Assembly: GCA_900556285.1 (NCBI GenBank)
Contig: USOF01000008.1
Coordinates: 1-13,985 of the forward strand
DNA: 13,985 bases
Direction of reading: 5' to 3'
DNA from: an uncultured Collinsella sp.
GTDB lineage: Bacteria; Actinomycetota; Coriobacteriia; Coriobacteriales; Coriobacteriaceae
Both the position numbers and the translations under genes were made by a program. The notes beneath the pieces are model-generated. The model saw only the letters and a program-made list of their open reading frames with translations. It made no database searches and was not told the origin of the DNA. The stretch's first letter is position 1. The number at the start of each line of letters is the position of its first letter. Of the stretch, positions 13,523-13,985 are shown piece by piece.

Positions 13523-13985
13523 ATGTACCAGACGCGTAAGATCGGTGTGGTCGGCCAGGGCCACGTGGGAGCACATGTCGCCAACAGCCTGCTCATGCAG
13601 GGCATTGCCGATGAGCTGTACCTGTGCGATATCAACGAGGCCAAGGTGACGTCCGAGGTCCAGGACCTGCGCGACTCCCTTTCGTTTGTCCCGTACAACA
13701 CCAAGATCGTCAACTGCTACGACCACTACGAGGAGCTTGCCTGCTGCGACGTCATCGTCAACGCCGCCGGCAAGGTCGCGCTGGCCGCCGGCAACCGCGA
13801 CGGCGAGCTGTTCTTTACCACCGACGCCGCCCGCACCTTTGCCAAGCGCATCGTCGAAGCCGGCTTTGATGGCATCTTCGTGAGCATCTCCAACCCCTGC
13901 GACGTCGTGTGCACCGAGCTGTGGCACCTGACCGGCTACGATCCCAAGAAGATCATCGGCTCGGGCTGCGGCCTGGACTCCGCCC
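13523..13985 (+). CDS. ldh: L-lactate / L-2-hydroxyacid dehydrogenase (N-terminal part, runs off the right edge)
   Basis: The visible 154 codons hold the NAD-binding half of the lactate/malate dehydrogenase family. The Rossmann motif is 'GVVGQGHVG' (8-16). Asp of 'LYLCDINEAK' is the NAD-ribose acid. The mobile loop is 'AGKVALAAGNRDGEL', with Arg where the family has its catalytic-loop Arg. 'SISNPCDVV' is the usual NPxDV element, and the last visible residues 'GSGCGLDSA' begin the conserved LDSAR helix. The pattern is nearer to L-2-hydroxyisocaproate dehydrogenase-like enzymes than to classic fermentative LDH, so the substrate may be pyruvate or a larger 2-oxoacid. AAGGA (13511-13515) lies 7 nt before the ATG. 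The catalytic His lies beyond the window. Confidence 0.85.
   Translation, partial: MYQTRKIGVVGQGHVGAHVANSLLMQGIADELYLCDINEAKVTSEVQDLRDSLSFVPYNTKIVNCYDHYEELACCDVIVNAAGKVALAAGNRDGELFFTTDAARTFAKRIVEAGFDGIFVSISNPCDVVCTELWHLTGYDPKKIIGSGCGLDSA

Overview
The window is ordinary chromosomal DNA from a high-GC Gram-positive bacterium. Its codon use, protein style and intergenic hairpins best fit a gut actinobacterium of the Coriobacteriia, with Collinsella as my leading guess. That is inference from sequence character; no marker gene in the window settles it. Core genes such as the M16 peptidase, metA and the dehydrogenase are very GC-rich. The stretch from about 3.3 to 7.6 kb is visibly richer in A+T and carries defence-like or regulatory genes and repeats, so it reads as an accessory insert.

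Layout. Minus strand, 1-1945: the N-terminal 258 codons of a membrane-anchored protein (probably DUF4012 family), preceded by an EamA/DMT transporter. Plus strand, 2176-2353: a self-contained tRNA-Val(GAC) unit with promoter, encoded CCA and terminator. Plus strand, 2591-3277: a DUF5710 protein with two CxxC pairs. Minus strand, 3316-4805: a 94-residue zinc-ribbon protein starting at GTG, and an HNH nuclease that looks like a modification-dependent or orphan restriction enzyme. Plus strand, 5021-5512: an unrecognised 163-residue protein. Minus strand, 5613-7079: an AlbA_2/GHKL-ATPase/winged-helix regulator-like protein.

The 621 bp between the AlbA_2 gene and the M16 peptidase gene are the most unusual DNA here. 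They hold two unrelated repeat systems. One is a cluster of ATCTCTC/GAGAGAT motifs that includes a hairpin in the probable leader of the AlbA_2 gene. The other is six copies of a roughly 20-bp motif (consensus GAGnGnGGATnTTCGGACGG), mostly 29 bp apart, arranged head to head so that they form a 53-bp imperfect inverted repeat. I propose that the AlbA_2 protein and the ATCTCTC motifs form a self-regulating unit; this is a hypothesis.

Plus strand, 7701-12361: an M16C metallopeptidase of 1010 residues with a strong terminator; a hairpin-rich gap; a hicAB toxin-antitoxin pair whose promoter is built from two tandem 17-bp repeats that match the Gram-positive LexA (SOS) box; and a 5-formyltetrahydrofolate cyclo-ligase. 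Minus strand, 12385-13311: a MetA homoserine acyltransferase carrying Glu111, the residue that predicts acetyl-CoA rather than succinyl-CoA use. Plus strand, 13523 to the edge: the first half of an L-lactate/L-2-hydroxyacid dehydrogenase. A 31-nt hairpin sequence occurs twice, once as the M16 terminator and once, inverted, in front of the dehydrogenase.
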